Positions 54,285 through 63,130 are shown, counted from the first letter of the stretch. The stretch: 64,000 bases of DNA from Natronomonas gomsonensis (GCF_013391635.1 NZ_JACAWU010000001.1:868001-932000), one strand, 5' to 3'. Translations and numbers: made by a program. The notes: a model not told the origin generated them from the letters alone.

Positions 54285-54335
54285 TCATGCTTAGAATCCC
54301 CGCTTATTAGTACCGGTAGTATTTCACCGGATGGA
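54285..54335 (+). promoter_or_regulatory. Conserved promoter block of acs copy 3
   Basis: About 50 bp to the start codon are nearly identical to the block before copy 2 (42655-42705): TCATGCTTAG, CCCCGCTTATTAGTACCGG and ATTTCACCGGATGGA. The A/T core TTATTAG is 26-32 bp before the ATG at 54336. Such retained identity outside coding sequence points to a recent duplication or conserved control. Confidence 0.65.
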
Positions 54336-56309
54336 ATGTCAGACTCGGAGGATTCACAACTGGAGGCACGGCTCGCCGAACAGGAGGTGTTCGAGCCACC
54401 GGAATCGTTCGTCGAGCAGGCCAACGTCTCGGACCCCGCCATCTACGAGGAGTTCGAGGACGACTGGCCGGCGTGCTGGGAGCGCGCCGCCGACTTACTC
54501 GATTGGGAGACGGAGTACGACGAGGTACTGGTCGACGACGACGAGCCGTTTTACGAGTGGTTCACCGGCGGCGAGCTCAACGCATCGGCGAACTGTCTCG
54601 ACCGGCATCTCGACTCCCGCGGCGACGAACTCGCCATCCAGTGGGAAGGCGAGTTGGGCGAGACACGCGCGTACACCTACGAGGAACTCCACCGCGAAGT
54701 AAACGAGTTCGCGGCCGCACTCCGCGACCTCGGTGTCGAGGAGGACGACGTGGTGACGATGTACATGCCGATGATTCCGGAGTTGCCGGTGGCGATGTTG
54801 GCGTGTGCCCGCATCGGCGCACCGCACTCGGTCGTCTTCGCCGGCTTCTCGGCCGATGCCCTCGCCACGCGGATGAACTCGGCGGAGTCGGAGTATCTGG
54901 TCACCTGTGACGGCTACTATCGCCGTGGCGACGGACTCGACCACCTCTCGAAAGCCAACGAAGGGCTGGGTGGCGTCGACCACGAGACGACGACCGTGGT
55001 CGTCGACCGCCTCGGCGACGAACTCGAACACGAACTCGGCGCCGACCAAATCGACTACGACGAACTGGTCGCCGACCACGAAGGCGCCGCAGTCGAGCCG
55101 GTCACCCGTGACGCCGAGGACATGCTGTTCCTCATGTACACGTCGGGGACGACCGGACAGCCGAAAGGCGTCAAACACACCACGGGTGGGTATCTCTCCT
55201 ACGTCTCGTGGACTTCGCATGCGGTCCTCGACGTGAAGCCGGAGGACACCTACTGGTGTTCGGCGGACATCGGCTGGATTACGGGCCACTCCTACATCGT
55301 CTACGGGCCGCTGGCGCTGGGGACGACCAGCGTCATGTACGAGGGGACGCCGGATTACCCCGACAAAGACCGGATGTGGGATATCGTCGAATCCTACGGT
55401 GTCAACCAACTGTACACGGCGCCGACGGCGATTCGAGCGTTCATGAAGTGGGGCAGCGAGTACCCCGAACAGCACGACCTTTCGTCGCTTCGTCTGCTCG
55501 GGACGGTCGGAGAGCCAATCAACCCGAAGGCTTGGAAGTGGTACTACAAGCACATCGGCGATGAGTCCTGTCCGGTCGTGGACACGTGGTGGCAGACCGA
55601 AACCGGCGGGATGATGATTACGACGTTACCCGGAATCGGGACGATGAAGCCGGGGACGGCGGGGCCGCCGCTGCCGGGTATCGACGCACAGGTCGTCGAC
55701 ACCGAGGGCGCCGAAGTCGAGCCCGGGGAGGCCGGCTACGTGACGGTCAACAAGCCCTGGCCCGGCATGCTTCGGACTCTCTATAAGAACGACGAGCGGT
55801 TCCTCGAGGAGTACTGGCAGGAGTATTCGGACGAAGGCGAAGACGAGTGGGTGTACTTCCCGGAGGACGGCGCGAAGATCGACGACGACGGCTACATCAC
55901 CATTCTCGGCCGCGTCGACGACGTCATCAACGTCTCCGGCCACCGGCTGGGGACGATGGAGGTCGAATCCGCCATCGTCGGCGTGGAGGGCGTCGCGGAA
56001 GCCGCCGTCGTCGGCGGTGACCACGACCTGAAAGGCGAGGCCGTCTACGCCTACGTCATCCTCGAAGATGGCTACGAGGAGAGCGAGGAGATGTCCGACC
56101 GCATCATCGAGGGTGTCGAGGACGCCATCGGTCCCATCGCCCGGCCCGAACAGGTCATCTTCACCCCCGAGTTGCCGAAGACTCGGTCCGGGAAAATCAT
56201 GCGGCGGCTACTGGAGGACATCGCGAACGGTGAGGAGCTGGGCAACACGAGCACGCTTCGGAACCCCGAGATCGTCGAGGACATCGAACGGAAAGTCAGC
56301 GGCGATTAA
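54336..56309 (+). CDS. acs: Acetate-CoA ligase (Acs), copy 3
   Basis: 657 aa, the same length as copy 2 and over 90% identical by eye. Conserved motifs: MYTSGTTGQPKGV, VDTWWQTETGG, DVINVSGHRLGTME and TRSGKIMRRLL. The start ATG at 54336 matches copy 2; an in-frame extension upstream runs through the promoter. In the central third (about 55210-55530) several silent sites match copy 1, while flanking stretches match copy 2. It is followed by the DUF4212/SSS symporter, which may import the acid it activates. Confidence 0.92.
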   Translation: MSDSEDSQLEARLAEQEVFEPPESFVEQANVSDPAIYEEFEDDWPACWERAADLLDWETEYDEVLVDDDEPFYEWFTGGELNASANCLDRHLDSRGDELAIQWEGELGETRAYTYEELHREVNEFAAALRDLGVEEDDVVTMYMPMIPELPVAMLACARIGAPHSVVFAGFSADALATRMNSAESEYLVTCDGYYRRGDGLDHLSKANEGLGGVDHETTTVVVDRLGDELEHELGADQIDYDELVADHEGAAVEPVTRDAEDMLFLMYTSGTTGQPKGVKHTTGGYLSYVSWTSHAVLDVKPEDTYWCSADIGWITGHSYIVYGPLALGTTSVMYEGTPDYPDKDRMWDIVESYGVNQLYTAPTAIRAFMKWGSEYPEQHDLSSLRLLGTVGEPINPKAWKWYYKHIGDESCPVVDTWWQTETGGMMITTLPGIGTMKPGTAGPPLPGIDAQVVDTEGAEVEPGEAGYVTVNKPWPGMLRTLYKNDERFLEEYWQEYSDEGEDEWVYFPEDGAKIDDDGYITILGRVDDVINVSGHRLGTMEVESAIVGVEGVAEAAVVGGDHDLKGEAVYAYVILEDGYEESEEMSDRIIEGVEDAIGPIARPEQVIFTPELPKTRSGKIMRRLLEDIANGEELGNTSTLRNPEIVEDIERKVSGD

Positions 56310-56361
56310 CCAACCATCCGTTTTCGGCACGAACGCGACACGACACAACAGACAGGAGACT

Positions 56362-56793
56362 ATGACAGAAAACGACACACACACTGACGGCTCTGCGGTG
56401 GAGACCGACGGTGGTACGGTAACGAACGCACAGAAGCATCGGGAGACGGACTACCTCGACAGGGAAGTGAACCTGCTGAAGCCGAGTACGCCGTTCATGC
56501 GGGACCATCTGAAACTCGTCTGGGGGACGTTCATCGCCTGGACGCTCATCGTGTGGGGGCCGGTGACGGCGACGCGACTCGCCCCCGAGACGATGACTTC
56601 CCTCACCGTGTTGGGGTTCCCGCTGCACTACTTCCTCGTCGCCCTCGGCGGGCCGACCGGCGCCCTCGTGTTGGCGGCGGTGTACGCCCGCTCGCGGGAC
56701 CGACTCGACGAGAAGTACGGCATCGAGCACGGAACGGTCGAAAGTGAACCCAGCGGCGAAGCGACCGCCGCCGACGGAGGTGTTGAGGAGTAA
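56362..56793 (+). CDS. DUF4212 small subunit of sodium:solute symporter
   Basis: 143 aa. A hydrophilic N-terminus rich in Thr and Asp precedes two membrane spans (LVWGTFIAWTLIVWGPV and LHYFLVALGGPTGALVL), with a conserved YARSRDRLDEKYG after the second. DUF4212 proteins occur next to VC_2705-type SSS symporters and are thought to form a complex. GGAG at 56355-56358 precedes the ATG at 56362. The stop overlaps the symporter ATG (TAATG). Confidence 0.85.
   Translation: MTENDTHTDGSAVETDGGTVTNAQKHRETDYLDREVNLLKPSTPFMRDHLKLVWGTFIAWTLIVWGPVTATRLAPETMTSLTVLGFPLHYFLVALGGPTGALVLAAVYARSRDRLDEKYGIEHGTVESEPSGEATAADGGVEE
56776..56782 (+). promoter_or_regulatory. Shine-Dalgarno sequence of the symporter gene
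   Basis: GGAGGTG, 10 nt before the symporter ATG and inside the last codons of the DUF4212 gene. The same heptamer precedes livH, livM and livF. Confidence 0.55.
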
Positions 56794-58469
56794 TGTTCCC
56801 GCTTCAGGCGGAGGCGCTCGACATCTCGTTCAAACTGCTGCCCGCCATCATCGTCTTCCTGATGATGTCGTCGTTCCTCGTCATCGGCTACATCTTCAAG
56901 GTGGCCGACACCGAGGGCATGTGGGTCGCCGGCCGTGGAATCGGGAACATCGAAAACGGGATGGCCATCGGTGCCAACTGGATGTCGGCCGCGTCGTATC
57001 TCGGATTGGCCGGCTTGGTCGCCCTCTCGGGCTTCTACGGGCTGGCGTTCATCGTCGGCTGGACGACGGGATACTTCATCCTGCTCATCTTCCTGGCGGC
57101 ACAGATGCGCCGCTTCGGGAAGTACACCGCACCCGACTTCGTCGGTGACCGGTTCAACTCCTCGACGGCACGCGCCCTGGGCGCGTTCACGACGCTGCTC
57201 ATCGCCTACGTCTACTCGGTCGGACAGGCCCGCGGGATGGGGCTGGTCGGCCAGTACGTCTTCGGCCTCGACATCATCCCGATGATCGTCGTGATGATGA
57301 CGATTACCGTCGGCTATCTCGCGCTGTCGGGTATGCTGGGCGCGACGAAGAACATGGCCGTCCAGTACGTCATCCTCATCGTGGCGTTCCTCGCGGGCGT
57401 CTACGTCGTCGGCTTCTCACAGGGGTACTCGACGATACTGCCGCAGGTCGAATACGGCGCGCTGTTCAGCGAACTGGGCCGGCAGTTCTCCGAGCCGTTC
57501 ATCGGGGGCAACTCCTACTACCTGTGGGTGGCGACGGCGTTCTCGCTTATCGTCGGCACTTGTGGCCTCCCGCACGTGCTCGTGCGGTTCTACACGGTCG
57601 AAAACGAGCGGACCGCCCGCTGGTCGACCGTCTCGGGGCTGTTCTTCATCTGTCTGCTGTACTGGGCCGCCCCCGCGATGGCGGCCTTCGGGGTCGACCT
57701 CTTCGCGCAGGTCAACGGCATCTCCCCCGAAGCGGTGTTCAGCGGCGATGCCGCCATGACCGGTGCGGAAGGTGACGTCATCGTCGTCCTCGCCGCACAG
57801 TTCGCGGACCTGCCGGCGTGGTTCGTCGGACTGGTCGCCGCCGGCGGGATGGCCGCGGCGATCGCGACGACGGCGGGCCTGTTCATCACGGCATCGTCGG
57901 CCGTCGCCCACGACATCTACACGGAACTCATCAACCCCGACGCAACCCAGCGTCAGCAGGTCCTCATCGGCCGTGCGACCATCGTCGCCATCGGCGCGCT
58001 AGTGACCGTCACCGCGTTCAACCCGCCGGCGCTCATCGGCGAGTTGGTCGCCTACGCGTTCTCGCTTGCGGGCATCGTGCTGTTCCCGATGTTCTTCCTC
58101 GGATTGTGGTGGGAGAACACCAACCGGCAGGGTGCGCTGGCCGGCATGACTCTCGGCCTGCTCATCTGGATTACCTCGATTATCAACAGCGTGCTGCCGA
58201 ACTACATCGACTCGCTGGCGGCTATCGCCGGTGAGAGTGGCGCCATCGTGCCGATTTACGCACAGTACGTCCCGCCCATCGGGGCGGCGCTCATCGGCAC
58301 GCCGGTGGTGTTCCTCGTGACCATCGCCGTCTCGCTTGCGACGCCGGAACCGCCGCTGGAGACCAAGCGGTTGGTCCGGCAGTGTCACAGTCCCGAACCG
58401 ATGCGACAGCAACAGACCGCAGAAGACGTCGTCAGCACCGACGGGGGCGAGACCCCCGCGGACGACTGA
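56793..58469 (+). CDS. Sodium:solute symporter (VC_2705-type)
   Basis: 558 aa with about 13 membrane spans in the SSS/LeuT-like fold. GANWMSAASYLGLAGLVALSG and the Na+-site region near CGLPHVLVRFYTV fit the family. Homologues transport acetate, propionate or other monocarboxylates in bacteria (ActP-like), so acetate import fits the acs gene just upstream, but the substrate is not proven. The C-terminal tail after the last span is short and Asp/Glu-rich. Confidence 0.87.
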   Translation: MFPLQAEALDISFKLLPAIIVFLMMSSFLVIGYIFKVADTEGMWVAGRGIGNIENGMAIGANWMSAASYLGLAGLVALSGFYGLAFIVGWTTGYFILLIFLAAQMRRFGKYTAPDFVGDRFNSSTARALGAFTTLLIAYVYSVGQARGMGLVGQYVFGLDIIPMIVVMMTITVGYLALSGMLGATKNMAVQYVILIVAFLAGVYVVGFSQGYSTILPQVEYGALFSELGRQFSEPFIGGNSYYLWVATAFSLIVGTCGLPHVLVRFYTVENERTARWSTVSGLFFICLLYWAAPAMAAFGVDLFAQVNGISPEAVFSGDAAMTGAEGDVIVVLAAQFADLPAWFVGLVAAGGMAAAIATTAGLFITASSAVAHDIYTELINPDATQRQQVLIGRATIVAIGALVTVTAFNPPALIGELVAYAFSLAGIVLFPMFFLGLWWENTNRQGALAGMTLGLLIWITSIINSVLPNYIDSLAAIAGESGAIVPIYAQYVPPIGAALIGTPVVFLVTIAVSLATPEPPLETKRLVRQCHSPEPMRQQQTAEDVVSTDGGETPADD

Positions 58470-58472
58470 ACA

Positions 58473-58937
58473 ATGTACGAGAAAATACTCGTTCCGACGG
58501 ACGGTAGCGAAACGGCCGAAAACGCTGTCGAGCACGCCCTCGACATCGCCGAGAAGTACGGCGCCGAAGTGCACGCGCTGTACGTCGTCGACGTGGACTC
58601 GATGAGCCTGAGTCTCGGCGCCGAACAGGTCGACCGACTCCAGCAGGGGCAGTTCGACGAGATGGAGGAGGTGAAGGCCAAAGCCGAGGAAGCGACCGGC
58701 TACGTCGCCGACCGCGCCCGCGCACACGGCCTCAAAGCGGTCGAACACATCGCGGGTGGCCAACCCCACGGCGTGGTCGCCGAGTACGCCGAGGACCACG
58801 ACATCGACCTCGTGGTGATGGGCTCACACGGCCGCTCGGGCGTCAAGCGCGCGCTGCTCGGAAGTGTCACCGAGCGAACGTTGCGCTCGACGCACGTCCC
58901 CGTGTTGGTCGTCGACGTGCGAGAAGACGAGGAGTGA
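58473..58937 (+). CDS. Universal stress protein (UspA family)
   Basis: 154 aa, starting MYEKILVPTDGSETAENA. The ATP-binding pattern GSHGRSGVKRALLGS (G-2X-G-9X-G-S) is intact, so it probably binds nucleotide. It lies 3 bp behind the symporter and likely belongs to that operon. USP proteins modulate transporters and stress responses; which partner this one has is unknown. Confidence 0.9.
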   Translation: MYEKILVPTDGSETAENAVEHALDIAEKYGAEVHALYVVDVDSMSLSLGAEQVDRLQQGQFDEMEEVKAKAEEATGYVADRARAHGLKAVEHIAGGQPHGVVAEYAEDHDIDLVVMGSHGRSGVKRALLGSVTERTLRSTHVPVLVVDVREDEE

Positions 58938-58982
58938 CGCTCGGTCCGAACGCGGCCGACTGACCTCGGGTTCGACTCTTTT

Positions 58983-59008
58983 CCCCGCATCGCGGGGGCA
59001 TTTTTATT
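58983..59008 (+). terminator. Hairpin with T-tract; overlaps TATA of next gene
   Basis: A GC-rich hairpin (CCCCGC 58983-58988, loop ATC, GCGGGG 58992-58997) is followed by GCATTTTTATT. It suits a terminator for the USP operon. The T/A run is also 25-32 bp upstream of the DUF5518-like start at 59033 and can serve as its TATA box. Both readings are inference. Confidence 0.45.
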
Positions 59009-59032
59009 CGCTCGCGTCGCGGAGTGACGAGT

Positions 59033-59431
59033 ATGGCCGAAGGAGACACCCTCATCAACGCGATAATCGGCGGCGTCGCCTCGATAGTCCTCTCGTTCAT
59101 CCCGCTGTCGCCGGTGTTGGGCGGGGCGGTAGCGGGTTATCTGCAGGGCGGCTCCCGAAACGACGGGCTCCGGGTCGGCGCGTACTCGGGGGTCGTCGCG
59201 GCGATTCCGCTGGCGCTGTTCTTCGTCTTCGCCGTCGTCGTCTTCGGCGCGTTCGGGATTTTCGCCGCCGGTCCGGGCGGCGCTGGCAGCGGTGCCGTCG
59301 GCGGGACCGTCTTATTACTGTTCGTCGTGGTGTTCGGTCTCGTCGTCGCAGCCATCTACACCGTCGGATTGGGCGCCGTCGGCGGCTGGCTCGGCAATTA
59401 CGTCAAGTACGACACCGACCTGCTGGAGTGA
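59033..59431 (+). CDS. DUF5518-like membrane protein
   Basis: 132 aa with about three or four hydrophobic spans, starting MAEGDTLINAIIGGVASIVLS. The GGAVAGYLQGGSRNDGLRVGAYSG segment is typical of the haloarchaeal DUF5518 family of unknown function. The chosen start is ATG 59033, with the TATA run 25-32 bp upstream; a longer frame from 59024 adds three residues. Confidence 0.72.
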   Translation: MAEGDTLINAIIGGVASIVLSFIPLSPVLGGAVAGYLQGGSRNDGLRVGAYSGVVAAIPLALFFVFAVVVFGAFGIFAAGPGGAGSGAVGGTVLLLFVVVFGLVVAAIYTVGLGAVGGWLGNYVKYDTDLLE

Positions 59432-59607
59432 CGTGGCGGTCGCTCGGTGCGTGACGAAAGGGGAGAGCGCAAAGGGGAAGGAGCGTGCGCCCACCCATCC
59501 TCCAGGCGTCGATGGGGGTGGCCCCCTAATGGGCTTTGTGCTCCCGTCGGTCGCCTGTCTGACGGCTGTCTGTCGCGCCCTCTTGCGGTTTTGGTGCTTC
59601 GCTGGGG

Positions 59608-60273
59608 TCAGTATTCGGTGCCCTTTCGGGCCCGCTGGCCGGCGTCGATGGGGTGTTTCTCCTTGCGGACGTTCGTCACGAGATCGGCCGAATCGAGGAG
59701 GTACTCGGGTCGCTCGTGGCTTCCCGACAGCACCAACTCCAGTCGGTCGGGTTTGGTCTCGACGAACTCGACGACCGATTCGGGGTCGACGAGGCCGCGG
59801 TCGGCGGCGTACAGCAGTTCGTCGAGGATGAGCATGTGGACCCCCTCGTCGGGCTCTGAGTCGGGTGAAAACGGCGTCGTGAGGTCGGCGGACCTCGCAC
59901 CGTCGAGGAGTTCCTGGGCGCGCTCGAATCCGGCTTGGGCCTCGGCCGCGTGGTCGCGTTCTTCGGTGCCGTCGTTCATCGCGTGCCAGCCGTAGTGGCC
60001 CAAATTCTCGTAGGTGAGGCCGGGCATGGCGGCTATCGCGTTGTACTCCCCACGGACGTCCTCGACGCTGTCGGCGCCGCCCTTCATGAACTGGAGGACG
60101 TGGACGCGGAAGCCGTGGCCGGCGGCGCGAAACGCCATCCCCAGCGTCGCGGTGGTCTTTCCCTTGCCGCCGCCCCACCACACCTGCGTGAGGCCGAACT
60201 CTTCGGGTGCGGCGGGTTCGATGTCGCGGGCCTCCGGGGTCCGTCCCTTCCCGGGCGTGTTCCGGTCGGTCAT
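59608..60273 (-). CDS. cobO: Corrinoid adenosyltransferase (CobO/CobA type)
   Basis: 221 aa with the P-loop GGGKGKTT near residue 40 and ILDELLYAADRG in the Walker B region. It transfers the adenosyl group from ATP to cob(I)yrinic acid a,c-diamide. The start ATG at 60273 is chosen; eight more residues are open upstream. It is downstream of nikR on the same strand with a 65-bp gap. The gap to the facing DUF5518-like gene holds a G/C-rich potential hairpin near 59514-59526. Confidence 0.9.
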   Translation of the reverse strand: MTDRNTPGKGRTPEARDIEPAAPEEFGLTQVWWGGGKGKTTATLGMAFRAAGHGFRVHVLQFMKGGADSVEDVRGEYNAIAAMPGLTYENLGHYGWHAMNDGTEERDHAAEAQAGFERAQELLDGARSADLTTPFSPDSEPDEGVHMLILDELLYAADRGLVDPESVVEFVETKPDRLELVLSGSHERPEYLLDSADLVTNVRKEKHPIDAGQRARKGTEY

Positions 60274-60338
60274 AGCCGAGTGTTGTCTCGGCCGCACAAG
60301 GTCCTGTCGTCGTCGGATGGTTCAGAGGCGTTCCGGAG

Positions 60339-60764
60339 TTACTCCGTCAGCGCCATCTCGAAGTCGTCGACGGGGATGACGGAGTAGTCGACCGACAGCA
60401 CGTCGTTGGTCGCGCGAATCTTCCCGACGAACGTCGATATCTCCTCGAGTTCGCCTTCGAGAACGAACAGTTCCATACAGTAGTGGTCGCCGACGTGGTT
60501 GTGGACGTTCGAGACCACGGTGTGTTCGTGTTCGTGGCGAATCTCCATCATCCGCTGTTCGGCGCTGGAGGTCTCGTGGTCGAAGACAACGGTGACGACG
60601 CCCATCAGGTCACGCCCCTCCAGTTTCTGGTCTTCGAACTCGCCCAGGAGGTTCCGCGACGCTTCACGAACGACTTCGCTGCGGCCGGTGTAGCCGTGCT
60701 CGTCGGCGAACTCGTCGAGGCAGTCCAGCAACGACTCCGGCATCGAGACGCTTACGACGGTCAT
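60339..60764 (-). CDS. nikR: Nickel-responsive regulator NikR
   Basis: 141 aa. A ribbon-helix-helix DNA-binding N-terminus ([19 protein letters not shown]) is followed by an ACT-like metal domain. Ligands match known NikR positions: His77, His88, His90 and Cys96 ([10 protein letters not shown]). It normally represses nickel uptake when Ni2+ binds. No nickel transporter is adjacent; neighbours are the corrinoid adenosyltransferase and a heavy-metal P-ATPase, so its targets may be these or elsewhere. Confidence 0.93.
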   Translation of the reverse strand: MTVVSVSMPESLLDCLDEFADEHGYTGRSEVVREASRNLLGEFEDQKLEGRDLMGVVTVVFDHETSSAEQRMMEIRHEHEHTVVSNVHNHVGDHYCMELFVLEGELEEISTFVGKIRATNDVLSVDYSVIPVDDFEMALTE

Positions 60765-60788
60765 ATATTAAAGCAGCGGGTGTATTCT

Positions 60789-60804
60789 GTTAAAGATTAC
60801 GTAA
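60789..60804 (-). promoter_or_regulatory. TATA-like element and palindrome before nikR
   Basis: Minus-strand CTTTAAC lies 25-31 bp before the nikR ATG. Directly upstream is the palindrome TTACGTAA (60797-60804). Its place next to the TATA element suits an operator, perhaps of NikR itself; inference. Confidence 0.4.
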
Positions 60805-60907
60805 CACCTGGGTTGGGCGGTCGCTCACTCGCTTCGTTTCTCGACGCCGGCGTGGCTGGTCGTCGTTAGTACTCGGTGCCACGGTCGCCGTCGCTTCGGT
60901 TCCCGTG

Positions 60908-63130
60908 TCACTCCTCTGGTTCGACGCGGCCGAGTCGGAGGGCGTTGCCCGTCACCGCGAGGCTCATCCCCATGTCGCCGACGACGACGGCGACGATGAC
61001 GGTGACGTAGCCGAGCGGTGCGCCGGCGGCGAGGACGGCCTTCACCGCGAGGCTGGCGGCGATGTTCTGCTTGATGACGCCGTTGGCCTGCCGAGCTAAT
61101 CGGAGACAGTAGGGGACGCCGTCGAGGTCGTCGGCCATCAGCGCGATGTCGGCGGTTTCGAGGGCGGTGTCGGTGCCGGCGGCGCCCATCGCGATGCCCA
61201 CGTCGGCGCGAGCGAGCGCGGGGGCGTCGTTGACGCCGTCGCCGACCATCGCGACGGTGTCGGTCTCGGTTAACCGCTCAATGCGGTCGAGTTTCTCCTC
61301 CGGCAGCAGGTCGGCGTGGACCTCGTCGATGCCGACCGACTCGCCGACGGCGCGGGCGGTCCGCTCGTTGTCGCCGGTGAGCATGACCGTCCGGACGCCG
61401 GCGGTCTCCAGCGCCGTGACGACGCCCTCGGCTTCCGGTCGAATCGTGTCCGCGACGGCGACGACGCCGAGCAGTTCCTCGGCAGTCCCGACGATGACGA
61501 CCGTCTTACCGTCGGACTGGAGGTCGGCGATGGTGTCCCCACGGAGGTCGACACAGCCCGGGCGGTCGCAGTCGGGGTCGGCCCGTTCGGCGACCGAAGC
61601 GCCGCCGTCGGTCCGGACGTGGGCGTGGCCGAGGTCGTGGCCCAACTCCTCGAACAGCGCGGGCTTGCCGACGTAGTAGGTGGTTTCGATGTCGCCGCGG
61701 ACCCCGCGGCCGGTGAGGTTCTCGAAGCCGGTGGCGTCCGGCATCTCGACGCCGTCGTCTTCGGCGCGGTCGACGATGGCCTCGCCGATGGGGTGTTCGC
61801 TGTACCGTTCGAGGGCGGCGGCGATTCGAAGCACCTCCTCTGCGTCCCTGTCGGCCGCCGGCACCACGTCGGTCACCGAGAGTTCGCCGGTCGTCAGTGT
61901 CCCCGTCTTGTCGAAGGCGACCGTGTCGACCTCGCCCATCCGTTCGAGGTGGTCGCCGCCCTTCACGAGGACGCCGTTGCGGGCGGCGCTCGTCAGTCCC
62001 GAAACGACGGTCACGGGCGTCGAGATGACGAACGCACAGGGGCAGGCGATGACCAGCAGCGTCAGTCCGCGGACGAACCACGTTCCCCACTCACCGGCGA
62101 AAAACAGCGGCGGGATGAAGACGGTCGCCAGCGCGCCGGCGACGATGACCGGCGTGTAGTACCCCGAGAACCGGTCGACAAACTGCTCGGCGTCAGTCTG
62201 TCGGGATTCGGCTTCCTCGACGAGGTCGATGACGCGTGCGAGGGTCGTCTCGTCGCCGGCTGCGGTCGCGAGCACTTCGAGGTAGCCCCCCTCGACGACC
62301 GACCCGGCGTACACCTCGTCGCCGTCTCGCTTGTCGGCGGGGACGGACTCGCCCGTGATTGGTGATTCGTCGACGGCCGACTCCCCAGCGACGACTTCGC
62401 CGTCGACCGGGATACGCTCGCCGGGGCGGACGACGACCACGTCGCCTGCCTCGACGTTGGCGGCGGGAATCGTCTCCTCGCCGTCGTCGCGTTTCACCGT
62501 CGCCGTGTCGGGCGACAGCGCCAGCAACTCCCGCATCGACTCCCGGGTGCGGTCCATCGCGTGGGCTTCCAGCAGTTCCGCGAGGCTGAAAAGCACCGCC
62601 AGCGTCGCCGCCTCGACGTAGTAGCCGACGCCGAGCGCCGCGAGGATGGCGACGCCCATCAGCAGGTCGATGTCGAGTTCCCTGAGTTTCAGGGAGCGAT
62701 AGCCCGCCCGGACGACCGGCACCCCGGCGACGGCCGCGGCGGCGATATACAGCACGTCCGACAGCGTCGTCTCCCGGAGGACGTCGACGACGAGCGGGTC
62801 CGGAACCGGGCCGACGCTGACGATTGCGCCGAGGAGGAGCGCCACGGCGCCGGCGTAGGTCGCGTAGGCGCGGTCGCTCCGCCAGACGGCGGTGCCCTCG
62901 GTCAGTCGTCCCTCGGTGTCGGTCACCTCGTAGCCGGCCGCTTCGATGCTCGAGACGAGCGCCCCGACGTCGACGGCGTCACCGTCGTACTCGACGACGA
63001 CTACGCCGGCGGTCGGTCGGGTCTCGATTTCGACGACGCCGTCGACGCCCTCCAGTGCCGAGTGCACCTTCCCGGCACAGGACGAGCAGTCCATCTCGGG
63101 GGCCGACAGCTCGACGCGTTCCGTACTCAT
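60908..63130 (-). CDS. Heavy-metal translocating P-type ATPase (ZntA/CadA-like)
   Basis: 740 aa. An N-terminal HMA domain with MDCSSC (Cys15, Cys18) is followed by eight membrane spans including the transport motif ACPCAF (about residue 363). The cytosolic ATPase has DKTGTLT (about 407), SEHPIGEA (about 445) and GDGVNDAP (about 635). The CPC motif with this layout suits export of Zn2+, Cd2+ or Pb2+. A His/Cys-rich insert (GHDLGHAHV to DCDRPGC, about residues 493-525) in the nucleotide-binding domain is unusual and may sense metal. Confidence 0.9.
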   Translation of the reverse strand: MSTERVELSAPEMDCSSCAGKVHSALEGVDGVVEIETRPTAGVVVVEYDGDAVDVGALVSSIEAAGYEVTDTEGRLTEGTAVWRSDRAYATYAGAVALLLGAIVSVGPVPDPLVVDVLRETTLSDVLYIAAAAVAGVPVVRAGYRSLKLRELDIDLLMGVAILAALGVGYYVEAATLAVLFSLAELLEAHAMDRTRESMRELLALSPDTATVKRDDGEETIPAANVEAGDVVVVRPGERIPVDGEVVAGESAVDESPITGESVPADKRDGDEVYAGSVVEGGYLEVLATAAGDETTLARVIDLVEEAESRQTDAEQFVDRFSGYYTPVIVAGALATVFIPPLFFAGEWGTWFVRGLTLLVIACPCAFVISTPVTVVSGLTSAARNGVLVKGGDHLERMGEVDTVAFDKTGTLTTGELSVTDVVPAADRDAEEVLRIAAALERYSEHPIGEAIVDRAEDDGVEMPDATGFENLTGRGVRGDIETTYYVGKPALFEELGHDLGHAHVRTDGGASVAERADPDCDRPGCVDLRGDTIADLQSDGKTVVIVGTAEELLGVVAVADTIRPEAEGVVTALETAGVRTVMLTGDNERTARAVGESVGIDEVHADLLPEEKLDRIERLTETDTVAMVGDGVNDAPALARADVGIAMGAAGTDTALETADIALMADDLDGVPYCLRLARQANGVIKQNIAASLAVKAVLAAGAPLGYVTVIVAVVVGDMGMSLAVTGNALRLGRVEPEE

